Assembly (NCBI GenBank): GCA_001769505.1
Contig: MEOF01000059.1
Span: 1-57,366, forward strand
Length of the DNA stretch: 57,366 nt
Source: Bacteroidetes bacterium GWF2_33_38
GTDB taxonomy: Bacteria; Bacteroidota; Bacteroidia; Bacteroidales; GWF2-33-38
Reading direction: 5' to 3'
Shown here: piece by piece, positions 45,134 through 54,739 of the stretch
How the letters are laid out: each line of letters begins with the position of its first letter
How positions within the stretch are numbered: the first letter of the stretch is position 1
Notes under the pieces: model-generated
Told to the model about the DNA's origin: nothing
What the model saw: only the letters and a program-made list of their open reading frames with translations
Databases searched by the model: none
Program-made: the position numbers and the translations under genes

Positions 45134-46288
45134 TTAGTTTTCTAATACTATTTGATATTGTTTGATTATTTTATTTACACATTCTTTGATATCGAATTGT
45201 TTAGCAAATGTAATGGCATTATTTGATAAATTTGAGTATACAGATTGATTATTAAGTAAATATATGATTTTTTCCGCAAATAACTTCGAGTTTTCATCAT
45301 TTATTAGATAGCCATTATAGTTTTCTAAAACAATGTCTTTATTTCCTTTTCCATTTAATGAAATAACTGGAAGTCCCGCGGCCATAGCCTCAATTATTAC
45401 AAGCCCGAATGGTTCATATTTAGCTGCATGTAAATAAATATCTGCATTTTTAAGATAGTCTTCTACATTCACAACATTTCCTATTAAAAATACTTTCTCA
45501 GATAAGTCTTTTTCAAGAATGCTTTTTTCAAGAAAATGTCTTTTGTTTCCTTCTCCTAAAATTTCCAATCTAAAATCGACATTTGATTTTTTTAAATGAA
45601 CCAACGCTTGTAATAATAATTCATGATTTTTCCGGTCGATTAAACTACCTACAGAAATAAGCCTAATTGGAATATCTGTATTTTTACGATGAATAGCAGA
45701 AAAATATCTTTCGAACGGAATGGCATTATGAACGAGTGTAATATTTTTTTGAAGTTGTTTTGGCAAGTGTTTCGAATAATAGTTCAGCGTGTTTTTTGAT
45801 ATTGCAAAAAAGTTATTGTTACACTTTTTATATCGATTTATTAACCATTCTTTCTCAAAATAATTTGTGATTTTTTCTTTTTTTAAAAGAGTTTTGATAG
45901 AAAAAGGAACAAAACGATCTTCAAATCCTTGTAAATGCGAAAAGTATTTTACCGTAGGAAATATCGTTGCCCTACTAGCTATTTCTGCTAAATAAAGGTG
46001 AGAATGTATAATGTCTGGCTGAAATGAATTTACAATTTTAACAAATTCTGCATCGTCAACTTCAGATTTTTTTTTAATCGATAGTCGAATAGGTACATTG
46101 CAATAAATCAAATTTAAGTCTTTGGAAATATCCTTATATTCATTTGTGCCATCAAGAGTAATAATAATAAATTCAATATTTTCTCTCGATTTCATTTCAT
46201 TGCAAATGTCAAGTAAAAATTTTTCTCCTCCTCCCTTTCTTAAATCAGGAACGACATGAATAATTTTAATTTTTCTTTGAATAGTCAT
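45134..46288 (-). CDS. GT4 family glycosyltransferase
   Basis: 384 residues, the most canonical GT4 in the locus. The opening IIHVVPDLRKGGGEKFLLDI is the glycine-rich acceptor-domain loop. LVHNAIPFERY and RLISVGSLIDRKNHELLLQAL begin the donor domain, and AKYEPFGLVIIEAMAAGLPVISLNGKGNKDIV carries a complete EX7E motif. It lies 6 bp after the DUF6625 gene and 7 bp before the radical SAM gene, within the operon. Confidence 0.87.
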   Translation of the reverse strand: MTIQRKIKIIHVVPDLRKGGGEKFLLDICNEMKSRENIEFIIITLDGTNEYKDISKDLNLIYCNVPIRLSIKKKSEVDDAEFVKIVNSFQPDIIHSHLYLAEIASRATIFPTVKYFSHLQGFEDRFVPFSIKTLLKKEKITNYFEKEWLINRYKKCNNNFFAISKNTLNYYSKHLPKQLQKNITLVHNAIPFERYFSAIHRKNTDIPIRLISVGSLIDRKNHELLLQALVHLKKSNVDFRLEILGEGNKRHFLEKSILEKDLSEKVFLIGNVVNVEDYLKNADIYLHAAKYEPFGLVIIEAMAAGLPVISLNGKGNKDIVLENYNGYLINDENSKLFAEKIIYLLNNQSVYSNLSNNAITFAKQFDIKECVNKIIKQYQIVLEN

Positions 46289-46294
46289 TGATAA

Positions 46295-47281
46295 TTATTT
46301 TTTAATAAAACCGGGTCTTGGGTATGTGTCAATTAGTATTTTAAAACCGAGTCTTCTCGAAGGAAAGTTTTTAAACCGTAAATAGTACCAATATAATATT
46401 CCCATGGTTTTTCTATAAAAGTTAATAACTGCATAATATTTGAATTGCTGTTCTGTATAAAAACCTGATGGCGAAATAAAATATTTGGTTGGGATTTTAG
46501 ACCATTTTGGATAGCTAAAATATGCAGCTCTTTTTTCTATAACCCAGTGATAAAAAGCATATTCTACATTTGTTTTATAGATAGATACCTTTCCATTATC
46601 GTATTTTATAATTTCATTTGTTTCAGAAATTTTTTCTTTACATAACAATTTCATGAATATCTTAATTTCTCCTTTTAATTTTGCTTTTAATGCAATAACA
46701 CTAATAGAATCATCGGGTAAATTGTCGAGAGTTTTATTCTTTTGCAAACGAAAATTATCTTTCCCGAATTCGTCGAAGGAAAGATAAATTTCGTTTTTAA
46801 AAATATCTAAGTAATCTGGAGAACATTTGAATAAATTGTTTATCAAACTAGTATTTCGATATATTGTAAATGGCCCATGTAAATGGTCGGGACGAAAACA
46901 TAAAATATCGTTTTCGTTTAAATTTTCAGATGAAATGAATTTTTTTAAATTCCCGAAAATTAAATCATTATCGGCATATCCCCAAAAATCGAAATCTTTA
47001 ACAATATCGCTAAATATTATGCCATATGCAGGCCTAAAGTCGCAGAGTTTATATGGTTTGTGATTAGGGATAGAAATATCAAAAATATTTCCAATTCTTT
47101 TTTTAAGTTCTTGAAACGATAGTTTGAAAAATGTAATATTTGATGAGGCGTTTTCAAATTTATCCAAATCTGTAATAAAACAAATGTTTATTAATGGGTT
47201 ATTCTTACAAGTATCGTTAAAAATTTGTATGTAGTTTGGCCAAGAGCCATAGTATGGAATTATAACTATAATCTTTTCCAT
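46295..47281 (-). CDS. DUF6625 family protein, putative glycosyltransferase
   Basis: 328 residues. The sequence follows the DUF6625 pattern: IIVIIPYYGSWPNYIQIFNDTCKNN at the start, ICFITDLD, LSFQELKKRI, PYKLCDFRPAYGIIF, then DFWGYADNDLIFGNLKKF with a DxD-like metal site, and HGPFTIYRN. These proteins cluster with GT-A glycosyltransferases in capsule and LPS loci and are thought to be glycosyltransferases, though activity has not been shown to my knowledge. It lies 69 bp after the second flippase gene and 6 bp before a GT4 gene. Confidence 0.78.
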   Translation of the reverse strand: MEKIIVIIPYYGSWPNYIQIFNDTCKNNPLINICFITDLDKFENASSNITFFKLSFQELKKRIGNIFDISIPNHKPYKLCDFRPAYGIIFSDIVKDFDFWGYADNDLIFGNLKKFISSENLNENDILCFRPDHLHGPFTIYRNTSLINNLFKCSPDYLDIFKNEIYLSFDEFGKDNFRLQKNKTLDNLPDDSISVIALKAKLKGEIKIFMKLLCKEKISETNEIIKYDNGKVSIYKTNVEYAFYHWVIEKRAAYFSYPKWSKIPTKYFISPSGFYTEQQFKYYAVINFYRKTMGILYWYYLRFKNFPSRRLGFKILIDTYPRPGFIKK

Positions 47282-47350
47282 TAAACGTCTCTTAAATAGT
47301 AAATAAGATTATCCCTTTGCAAATATGTTTCCCCAATTTAAAATGCATTA

Positions 47351-48685
47351 TTAAAGCTTTTTAAGAAAATTATTAAAATTTGATTTCATATATTTGATTT
47401 CTTGCAAATTAATAAAAAAGTAATTTCCAAAAGTTAAACCAAGTTTAAAATGAACATAATACATCATTGCTAAACAAATAGAAATATAGGTGATAGAACT
47501 TGCGATTGACGCTCCTATTAGACCAAAATGTTTTATTAATAAGCAATTTAGTACAATGTTGACAAAGGAACCAATTAGTGTAGCATATAAGTTATATAAT
47601 TGTTTGTTGTTTGCTCCAATATAGACTGCGAGTAATCTGCTAATGCTGGCAAATAAAATACCAGGAATCAATATTTGAAATAGTAACGATGCTGATGAAA
47701 ATTCCTCTCCATATAATAATGGAATCATAGTGCTGGATAAAAAGAATCCGATTATAGCGATGATAAATACTGTTGAAAAATTTAGTCTAGAATATTTGTA
47801 GAAAATTTCCTTTTTCTTTTTGCCATCCTCACTAGAAAGAAATGGCATTAAAACATTTCCAATGGGAGCAGAGATTAAAGAAAAAACAACAATCAAATTT
47901 GATGCTAAAGAAAAAAGACCAATAGCGACTTCATTTAAATAAAAATTTAAAATCCATAGACTTAATCGACTATTGAAAAAACTGACAAAAATCCCCAAAT
48001 GAGTATAAAGTGTAAAATTTAAAATAGGCTTAATATCGTTTGACATCGAAATGTTAAACGAGGGTTTTATATTGATTTTTTTTAGATACGGAATAATAAA
48101 TTGAATGGTGTTTAATAGTGTTAAAAGCAAAAGTCCATAAAGCAAATCCAATACATTTATTTCGCAGTAATTATATTTATCTAAAATAAAAACAGTTGAG
48201 AAAAACAGAACATTTATAATACTGTTTATAATTGACACTTTATTAATGACCCCAAATTCTTTTAATCCTTGGAAAAAACCTGTCGCAATTGTATTAATTA
48301 TCTGAAAAACAGAATAGAAAAAAATCCAACTTATATATAATAATCCACTGTATTTTATCGGAAACAGAAAGTCTTTAAACACAGTATAATTAAAAAAAAG
48401 TATAGCAAAAACGATACATATACTTCCTATTAAAGTAATTAATATTGATATTCCTAGCATTTTATTTGAACGAATTTTTCCAGATGGGATAAAATAGGTC
48501 AAGGCATATCCGAAACTTAATGAAAAAAAAGTAACTAAGAGTTGTGCATTTGCTTGATAAATAGCAAAAACCCCTTTTCCTTCGGGACCAATTAATCTAG
48601 CGATAAATATGCCTGACAAAATTCCTAAAAATTGGACGGAAATTTGCGAGAGAATTGTATTAAAAATATTTTTACCTATACTCAT
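47351..48685 (-). CDS. Wzx-type oligosaccharide flippase (copy 2)
   Basis: 444 residues, MOP superfamily. It opens with NIFNTILSQISVQFLGILSGIFIARLIGPEGKGVFAIY and has 12 or so hydrophobic spans. SLSFGYALTYFIPSGK and KFSSASLLFQILIPGILFA-like segments are typical of the oligosaccharide-flippase/MATE-like group. It differs from the WzxC-like flippase at 36848 in both start motif and length, so it is not a recent copy. Two flippases suggest that two different lipid-linked glycans are exported, or that two clusters have merged. Confidence 0.83.
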   Translation of the reverse strand: MSIGKNIFNTILSQISVQFLGILSGIFIARLIGPEGKGVFAIYQANAQLLVTFFSLSFGYALTYFIPSGKIRSNKMLGISILITLIGSICIVFAILFFNYTVFKDFLFPIKYSGLLYISWIFFYSVFQIINTIATGFFQGLKEFGVINKVSIINSIINVLFFSTVFILDKYNYCEINVLDLLYGLLLLTLLNTIQFIIPYLKKINIKPSFNISMSNDIKPILNFTLYTHLGIFVSFFNSRLSLWILNFYLNEVAIGLFSLASNLIVVFSLISAPIGNVLMPFLSSEDGKKKKEIFYKYSRLNFSTVFIIAIIGFFLSSTMIPLLYGEEFSSASLLFQILIPGILFASISRLLAVYIGANNKQLYNLYATLIGSFVNIVLNCLLIKHFGLIGASIASSITYISICLAMMYYVHFKLGLTFGNYFFINLQEIKYMKSNFNNFLKKL

Positions 48686-48793
48686 TTAGCTAATCTTAAG
48701 ACAATTATACAAAAGAATAAGAATCTATCCTAAATTTACAAATATCTTTAAACAAATGGTGTTCTTGATATTTGTACTCAACATGTGGTATAG

Positions 48794-50284
48794 TTAGTTG
48801 TATTGATTCCATTTTTTGTAGAGGACTATTCTCTTAAGCTTTTTATATATTTTATATAAAAAAACAGGGGTGTAAATAATTATTAAATCTTTAACCTTGC
48901 CCCTTTTACTAAAAGTATTAATTAATATTTTTTTCCTTTCTAAAACTTCCTTCTTGTCAAACAAAGGCGTTTTTAACCAAACTTTTTCAGGAGTCAATAA
49001 CTTAACATGCAAGTCTGAAACTTTTGAGAAAAAATCAAATGGCAAAAGACCTTCATCAACGCACCTTTGAAATATTTTTGTTTTTGGCATTGGTGTTAAC
49101 AAGAAAAATCTAAATTGAATATTGGGGTTGATTTTTTTAATGGTTTCATAATATTTGACAGCGTTTAGAAAATTTTCTTTCTTTTCTCCGGGGTATCCAT
49201 ATATTATAAAAACACTTGTGTTTATTTTATATTTTGCTAGAAGAGCTACTTTTTCTAAAACTACTTTCAGATCTAATTTTTTTCTCATTAAACTAAGAAT
49301 TTCATCATCTCCATTTTCAAGAGCTAAACATACAGATGTACAATTAGATTCTTTTATTTTAAGTATTAATTCTTCGGATAATTTGTCTATTCGAACACCG
49401 TTGGGTAAAGACCACGAAATAGACCACCCTTTATTTATTCTTTCTACAATTCCATCGAGGATTTCGATTGCTCGATTAATGTCTAGAGTAAAGTTACTAT
49501 CTTCAATTTCAAAATGAGAGATGTTATAGTTAAGGTATAGGTCATCAATTTCTCTCAAGACGTGTGAAGGCGAATATGAACGCCATTTGTATCCACTAAT
49601 AGGATGAATCTCACAAAACTCACAATCGTATGGACAGCCTCTTGATGTGATTAAACTGGCGGTTCCCCATCCATAGTGGGCATTATTACCTCTGGCAGAA
49701 AGACCACTATATAATCGCTTGGGTAATAAATCTCGAGCGGGAAAAGGCAATGTGTTGACATCTTTTGTATAATGACTTTTTGCATTCTTAATATCAGAAT
49801 ACTTGGTTATGATAGAATTTGATAATGTTTCAGATTTTTTATCTAAAAAATCTAAAATATTTAGCATTGGTTCTTCTCCATCTCCAAGAACTAGATAGTC
49901 TGCCCCTGATTGTATTGCTAATTCAGGCTGGGTACTTGGATATACTCCTCCTAAAACAATAGGGATATTAACAGTATTTTTAATTTCTTGGACCAGATTA
50001 TGAGTTATTTGAGCCATGTGCGAGAAGGGAACGGAAATTCCAATTAAATCGACGTTTGATTCAATTTTTGAAATAATACTCGCAGAATCTAATCCTATAA
50101 TAAAAAAATCTTTTTCTATCCTTCTGACTTTCTTTTTTCCTTCCGCAAAAGCATCAATTATTTGCACTTCGTGTCCATTTTCTCTTAAGTACCCAGCAAT
50201 ATATAATAAACCTAAACATTGGTACGGAAAATAACGGGGGTTCTTGAAAAAGATAAAAGGAGGATTAATTAGTACTATCTTCAT
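48794..50284 (-). CDS. B12-binding-domain radical SAM protein (copy 2)
   Basis: 496 residues. N-terminal cobalamin-binding domain (IVLINPPFIFFKNPR, QCLGLLYIAGYLRENGHEVQIIDAF, LIGISVPFSHM, IPIVLGGVYPSTQPE, LVLGDGEEPM), then radical SAM motif CPYDCEFC (Cys217, 221, 224) and SVFIIYGYPGEKKENF. Same family as the protein at 43648 but clearly diverged. Chemistry is probably methylcobalamin-dependent carbon modification; the substrate is unknown. It lies 108 bp before the second flippase gene and has a candidate -7 element upstream. Confidence 0.85.
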   Translation of the reverse strand: MKIVLINPPFIFFKNPRYFPYQCLGLLYIAGYLRENGHEVQIIDAFAEGKKKVRRIEKDFFIIGLDSASIISKIESNVDLIGISVPFSHMAQITHNLVQEIKNTVNIPIVLGGVYPSTQPELAIQSGADYLVLGDGEEPMLNILDFLDKKSETLSNSIITKYSDIKNAKSHYTKDVNTLPFPARDLLPKRLYSGLSARGNNAHYGWGTASLITSRGCPYDCEFCEIHPISGYKWRSYSPSHVLREIDDLYLNYNISHFEIEDSNFTLDINRAIEILDGIVERINKGWSISWSLPNGVRIDKLSEELILKIKESNCTSVCLALENGDDEILSLMRKKLDLKVVLEKVALLAKYKINTSVFIIYGYPGEKKENFLNAVKYYETIKKINPNIQFRFFLLTPMPKTKIFQRCVDEGLLPFDFFSKVSDLHVKLLTPEKVWLKTPLFDKKEVLERKKILINTFSKRGKVKDLIIIYTPVFLYKIYKKLKRIVLYKKWNQYN

Positions 50285-50315
50285 TCTGAATTTATAATAA
50301 GTATTATCAGTTATT

Positions 50316-50323
50316 CAAAGTTA
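50316..50323 (-). promoter_or_regulatory. -7 promoter element (TAACTTTG) before the radical SAM gene at 48794
   Basis: The minus strand reads TAACTTTG, matching TAnnTTTG, in the 98-bp gap upstream of the start at 50284 (leader about 25 nt). No -33 TTTG found. It may start an internal transcript. Confidence 0.45.
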
Positions 50324-50382
50324 ATAATTAATCTTTAACTATATAATTTATTCTTTTTATTGCAATAAAAATTCGTTGAAAA

Positions 50383-52281
50383 TTAATTCAAAAAAAATAA
50401 CGTCCCTTCAAATTCTTTAGATTCTATGAAGGAATCAATTCTTTTTTTAAGATTAAAGGGAATTTCAACTCCATCCTTCACATATAAATATTTGATGCCT
50501 TTATCATCAATGATGTTGTAATAATTTATGTCATTGTTTCTATTCTTATTAAATGGGAAAATGTATTTGTAATGCAACGAATCTGATGAGGAAACGTTGG
50601 CGTTTGAAAGAAAGTATAGTTCAGGATTTCCTAAAGAAAAAATAATGTCCTTATCAGAGTATTGAGTTAATGGTAACAAATCGTTTTTCGACTGCCAACA
50701 AACTAACATTATATCGCTAAAATCTTTTTCATTTAAAAAAACTAATATGTTTGATGTCTTCTCAAGTTTGGCGTCAATTTTTTTAAAAACCATATAATCA
50801 TGAGTACTTAAATATTGATTTTTAATAGAAAAGCTAGTAAATAAACTTAACGATAATGAAGAAATAAATATCGTAAAAACAAAAATACTTTTTTTTAGAT
50901 TAGTCTTCATTTTATCTAGCAATATAGATAAGCCTATCGCTATTAAAACGTTAAAAATAATATACGTGTTAGAAGCAAATTGTCCTGCATTTAGTGCATC
51001 AAAGAGGAATGTGGATGTGAGGATCCCAGATATAATAATAAATAGAAACAAAATCGATAATTGACGATTTTGCTTAACAGCATAAACAAGCAGTATCACA
51101 TACGGGAAATAAAAGATTAACGCTCGTATGATTCTGTAAACATTGTTTCCAATAAATATTTTCAAATCGGTCGAAGAAAAATTATTATTTAATATTTTTA
51201 TTAGAAAAATGTCATTGTCAATTATTTCATTTGAATATTTAGATTTAAATAATGAATAAAAAAGCAGAATAAACAAAATGACATATAATGCAGATAATAA
51301 GCCTCCAATATTTGATAATACTAGCCTCTCTTTCTTGATTATAAACGAATATAAATAATACAAGACGATGCCTCCTATAATACTAGGAGCAAAGTTAATC
51401 GAGAATATTGGAATTGTTGATAAGAAAATAATTCCAAGCTCTTTTTTCTCTTTAATAAAAAGTAACACTGAAAATAATATACATATATATATAAAGCAAA
51501 ATTTCTGAGAAAGAAAACTTAAAATGCCATTGTCAGATTGATGTATATAGCCTGTGATTTCCCAATTATCATAAAAACTAAAATATACTCCGCTGATAAA
51601 TAAAGACATATAAGTAAATATAAATTTAAATGAACGGTGTGTTTTTATATTTTCAACGAGAGAAAATAATCCAATTCCGTAAATTGTTGCACAAACAGGA
51701 ATAACAATTAGAAAATAACTGTTTACAGAAGAGATATTTAAAAGCATTGAGAAAAACGCTGTTATCCATAATTCTGAATAGTGATATGGGATTAATTGCA
51801 GATCAGAAGTAGAATAAAAGTTTAGGTCGGTAAATTTGGACTCAACGCCAAAAAGTTTTAAAGAATTTGAAAAATCACCATATAAATAATGATCAGTATG
51901 TAGATGTCTAATTGTGCCAGAAAAAAAATCAAAGAAAAAAAAGCTTTGATAAAGGTAAATAGGGGCAAAAAGTAAAAGCATCAGAAAAAGTTCTTTGTGA
52001 ATGTCTTTGAAAAATAAGCTAGGCTTAGAGAAGTTATCTCTAAATGAATATATAAGTAGTAATACAATTGGAATCAGACCGATATTAACTGATTGTAATT
52101 TTGCTCGAACTAAAGAATAAACAATTATGATAGTTATTATTCCAACTACGTTGTACAAGAAAAGCCTAAATCCTAATGATAAGTTAGTGGTAAAGAAAAT
52201 CAATATTATTTTACCAACAAGATAAATTAATATCATGGAAAATAATGAATACCCTAAAAGACTTAAATACAGAGTTGGCAT
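50383..52281 (-). CDS. Large polytopic membrane protein, GT-C-like (putative glycosyltransferase or polymerase)
   Basis: 632 residues with about twelve or more hydrophobic spans. After the first few spans there is a long outside loop (FSGTIRHLHTDHYLYGDFSNSL...IPYHYSELWITAF) with His/Asp/Glu residues, in the place where GT-C enzymes hold their catalytic acid, and a soluble C-terminal tail of about 130 residues. I do not recognise a named family. It follows a GtrB-like gene by 16 bp, the usual order for a lipid-phosphate-sugar synthase and the membrane enzyme that uses its product. An O-antigen polymerase (Wzy) role is an alternative. Confidence 0.55.
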   Translation of the reverse strand: MPTLYLSLLGYSLFSMILIYLVGKIILIFFTTNLSLGFRLFLYNVVGIITIIIVYSLVRAKLQSVNIGLIPIVLLLIYSFRDNFSKPSLFFKDIHKELFLMLLLFAPIYLYQSFFFFDFFSGTIRHLHTDHYLYGDFSNSLKLFGVESKFTDLNFYSTSDLQLIPYHYSELWITAFFSMLLNISSVNSYFLIVIPVCATIYGIGLFSLVENIKTHRSFKFIFTYMSLFISGVYFSFYDNWEITGYIHQSDNGILSFLSQKFCFIYICILFSVLLFIKEKKELGIIFLSTIPIFSINFAPSIIGGIVLYYLYSFIIKKERLVLSNIGGLLSALYVILFILLFYSLFKSKYSNEIIDNDIFLIKILNNNFSSTDLKIFIGNNVYRIIRALIFYFPYVILLVYAVKQNRQLSILFLFIIISGILTSTFLFDALNAGQFASNTYIIFNVLIAIGLSILLDKMKTNLKKSIFVFTIFISSLSLSLFTSFSIKNQYLSTHDYMVFKKIDAKLEKTSNILVFLNEKDFSDIMLVCWQSKNDLLPLTQYSDKDIIFSLGNPELYFLSNANVSSSDSLHYKYIFPFNKNRNNDINYYNIIDDKGIKYLYVKDGVEIPFNLKKRIDSFIESKEFEGTLFFLN

Positions 52282-52297
52282 AAATTAAATTATTTCA

Positions 52298-53233
52298 TTA
52301 ATCTTTTAACTCTTTTTCAATGACATATCCAAGTCGACCCCGTACCTGTTCTAAAACCCGCCATAAATACTCCCCTATAACGCCGAGCATTAGTAAAACT
52401 ACTCCAAAAAGGACGAGCATAATAATCATTATAGGAGCCCAGCCATTGAAAGGCACTTCTCCGAAAAAATATGTGGCGACAATTATTAATGCATATATAA
52501 TTCCGATAAAAAATAGAATTGCTCCTAAAATAGATATTGCTCTCAAAGGAAAATATGAATAGCTCAATACCCCGTCAATAAGATATTTTACTTTTTTACT
52601 AAAAGTCCATCTTGATTTGCCCGATTCTCTTTCACTACGTATATAAGGAATAAATTTAACGGGAAAACCTGTCCACAAAATCTGGCCTTGCCAAAAAGGG
52701 CTTGAGTCCTTATTGCTCAATATTACATCAACAACCTTTCTTCCTAAGAGAGCATAATCAAATCCTCCGACAGGCATATTCGGGAAACTTAACTTTTGTA
52801 TTAACTTATAAAAAAAATGTGAAGTTTTTTTTCTATATAAAGATTCTTTTCTATCTAATCGAGTTCCAATAATGATTTCTACATTTTCATTAAAAAAAGC
52901 ATAAATCATTTCGTTCATAAGCATAGGAGGATCCTGTAAATCCGCAGAAATATTTATTACACACTGTCCTTTAGCCATCTTATAGCCAGCCAGCATTGCT
53001 TGTACTTGACCAAAATTTCTTGAGAACTTAATAATTTTTAGAAGTTCTCGATTTTCAGAATAAAGTCTTTCTAGTACTTCAAATGAAGTATCTTCAGAAC
53101 CATCATCTATACAGATAATTTCAAATGTTCTATTTTTGTTTCTACCAATTACTTGTTCTTTGATGGCATTAATAGTTTTTTCAATGCTGGAGTCATTAAA
53201 ATAAACCGGAATAATAACGCTTATGTCTGTCAT
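52298..53233 (-). CDS. GT2 polyprenyl-phosphate glycosyltransferase (GtrB/DPM1-like)
   Basis: 311 residues. GT-A fold with IIPVYFNDSSIEKT, CIDDGSEDTS and the DxD-type ADLQDPP (Asp98, Asp101), then SRNFGQVQAMLAGY as in DPM1/GtrB/ArnC. Two C-terminal membrane spans (about 225-250 and 265-292) anchor it. It makes undecaprenyl-phosphate-sugar from a nucleotide sugar at the cytoplasmic face. The next gene encodes a polytopic GT-C-like protein that could use it. No GtrA flippase gene is seen. It follows the methyltransferase gene by 21 bp. Confidence 0.85.
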   Translation of the reverse strand: MTDISVIIPVYFNDSSIEKTINAIKEQVIGRNKNRTFEIICIDDGSEDTSFEVLERLYSENRELLKIIKFSRNFGQVQAMLAGYKMAKGQCVINISADLQDPPMLMNEMIYAFFNENVEIIIGTRLDRKESLYRKKTSHFFYKLIQKLSFPNMPVGGFDYALLGRKVVDVILSNKDSSPFWQGQILWTGFPVKFIPYIRSERESGKSRWTFSKKVKYLIDGVLSYSYFPLRAISILGAILFFIGIIYALIIVATYFFGEVPFNGWAPIMIIMLVLFGVVLLMLGVIGEYLWRVLEQVRGRLGYVIEKELKD

Positions 53234-53254
53234 ATTTTAGTTTTGCAGTATATT

Positions 53255-54013
53255 TTATTTCTTTTTTAAAACACATGTCAGACTTAAACCCAAAGGAAGG
53301 GGAATGAATTTTTCAAAAATTTCTTGAATAGGGATTAGGTACTTATCATAAATATTTCCTTGCTTTGATACAAGACGAGCTCCACTTTCACTATTAATTC
53401 TTGTTTTTTTTAATTTAAAATAATAGAATGAGCCTAATACTCCTATTATATCTTGATACCATATCCTTTTTAGTTCAAATTTATCTTCATCAATAATTCT
53501 TTTCATAATTTTTTTATTATATCTTCTATAATGTCCTAACTTTTCATCATGAATTGAATATAATTTTTGTAATGCTGGGACTTCAATTAATAAATGACCA
53601 CCATCGCATAATAAATTATACAAGTGATTTATTGCCCCTTTATCATCTTCGATATGTTCTAAAACGTGAATCATTATAATCGTATCAAATTTTCCATATT
53701 CTTGATTACTCATTTCAAATAAATCAATTTTTTTAAATGATACATTATCAGGAAAAAGGTATGAGTCTTTGTATATTTCAAATAATTTTTCAGAAGGTTC
53801 TATAGATAGGATGCTTTGAAATGGTTTTGCATTTAAAACAATTTGATTGGTAAATCCTCTGTCTCCACTTCCAACTTCTAATATGTTATTTCCAATATAT
53901 TTTCGTATTAAATTATATTGATATTTTCTATAATTTGATAATTTTTTTTTTGAAACATTTCCAATGTTAATTCCCCAATCCATTTCATGAACATATTTAT
54001 CTTCAGCTTCCAT
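53255..54013 (-). CDS. SAM-dependent methyltransferase (class I)
   Basis: 252 residues. SAM-binding motif I is NILEVGSGDRGFTNQI (about 43-57), followed by SIEPSEKLF and FDTIIMIHVLEHIEDDKGAI, the usual motif II/III region, and LLCDGGHLLIEVPAL. The C-terminal part after HYRRYNKK keeps the positions of Bacteroidota sugar or lipid methyltransferases, but the acceptor is unknown. It lies between the acyltransferase (54-bp gap) and the GtrB-like gene (21-bp gap). Confidence 0.8.
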   Translation of the reverse strand: MEAEDKYVHEMDWGINIGNVSKKKLSNYRKYQYNLIRKYIGNNILEVGSGDRGFTNQIVLNAKPFQSILSIEPSEKLFEIYKDSYLFPDNVSFKKIDLFEMSNQEYGKFDTIIMIHVLEHIEDDKGAINHLYNLLCDGGHLLIEVPALQKLYSIHDEKLGHYRRYNKKIMKRIIDEDKFELKRIWYQDIIGVLGSFYYFKLKKTRINSESGARLVSKQGNIYDKYLIPIQEIFEKFIPLPLGLSLTCVLKKK

Positions 54014-54067
54014 GCTTAATCTCTTTTTAGAATTGTATTAATTAGAGAATATCTTAACATAATAATT

Positions 54068-54739
54068 TTAACGAAGGTAATTTATTACTGGGATATTTTG
54101 CTTTACATATTTTGCGGGAATTCCAAACCAAACTTGATAATCAGGAACATCTCTTATTACAAGAGAGTGGGCTCCAACAATTGATTCTCTACCAATAGTA
54201 ATTTTTTCAATTATTGTTGTTCCAATACCAATAGCTGTTTTTTGATTAATAACTGTGTTCCCCCCCATTTTAACACCTGGAGCTATACTGGCAAAATCAC
54301 AAATCTGACAATCATGCTCAATCAATGATTGTGTATTGATGATACAATTACTTCCAATATTAGCATTTGAGTTAATGATTACCCCCGGCATAATAACGGT
54401 TCCATTGCCAATTGTAATATTGGGGCTAATGATTGCACTTTGGTGAATAATAGAAATAAAGTTGAATTCTGGAGTTATTTGGATTATTTTGTTGACCATT
54501 TTATATCGGTTCCAATTATTTCCAATAGCGACTACACCTCCCAATAGAATGTGTTTTTTATATAGCATGGGAAGATCTTCTTCGTTGCCAATAATCTCAT
54601 ATCCATTAATCTTTGTCCCTACCTCCTTATAGGAATCGATTAATCCAACGATATTATATTTTTTAATCGACTCAATCATGCTAATGATAACACGAGCATG
54701 TCCTGATGACCCTATAACAACTATGTTAAGCGGTTCCAT
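54068..54739 (-). CDS. NeuD/PglD-family sugar acyltransferase (VioB-like candidate)
   Basis: 223 residues. N-terminal PglD-type Rossmann domain (NIVVIGSSGHARVII, then GLIDS) followed by a left-handed beta-helix of hexapeptide repeats: GNGTVIMPGVIINSNANIGSN, LIEHDCQICDFASIAPGVKMGGN with the catalytic His, and VGAHSLVIRDVPDYQVWFGIPAKYVK. The family acetylates the 4-amine of nucleotide-linked 4-amino-4,6-dideoxy sugars. It overlaps the aminotransferase gene by 14 bp, so the two should act in sequence: amination, then N-acetylation, as VioA and VioB do for dTDP-Qui4NAc. Confidence 0.82.
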   Translation of the reverse strand: MEPLNIVVIGSSGHARVIISMIESIKKYNIVGLIDSYKEVGTKINGYEIIGNEEDLPMLYKKHILLGGVVAIGNNWNRYKMVNKIIQITPEFNFISIIHQSAIISPNITIGNGTVIMPGVIINSNANIGSNCIINTQSLIEHDCQICDFASIAPGVKMGGNTVINQKTAIGIGTTIIEKITIGRESIVGAHSLVIRDVPDYQVWFGIPAKYVKQNIPVINYLR

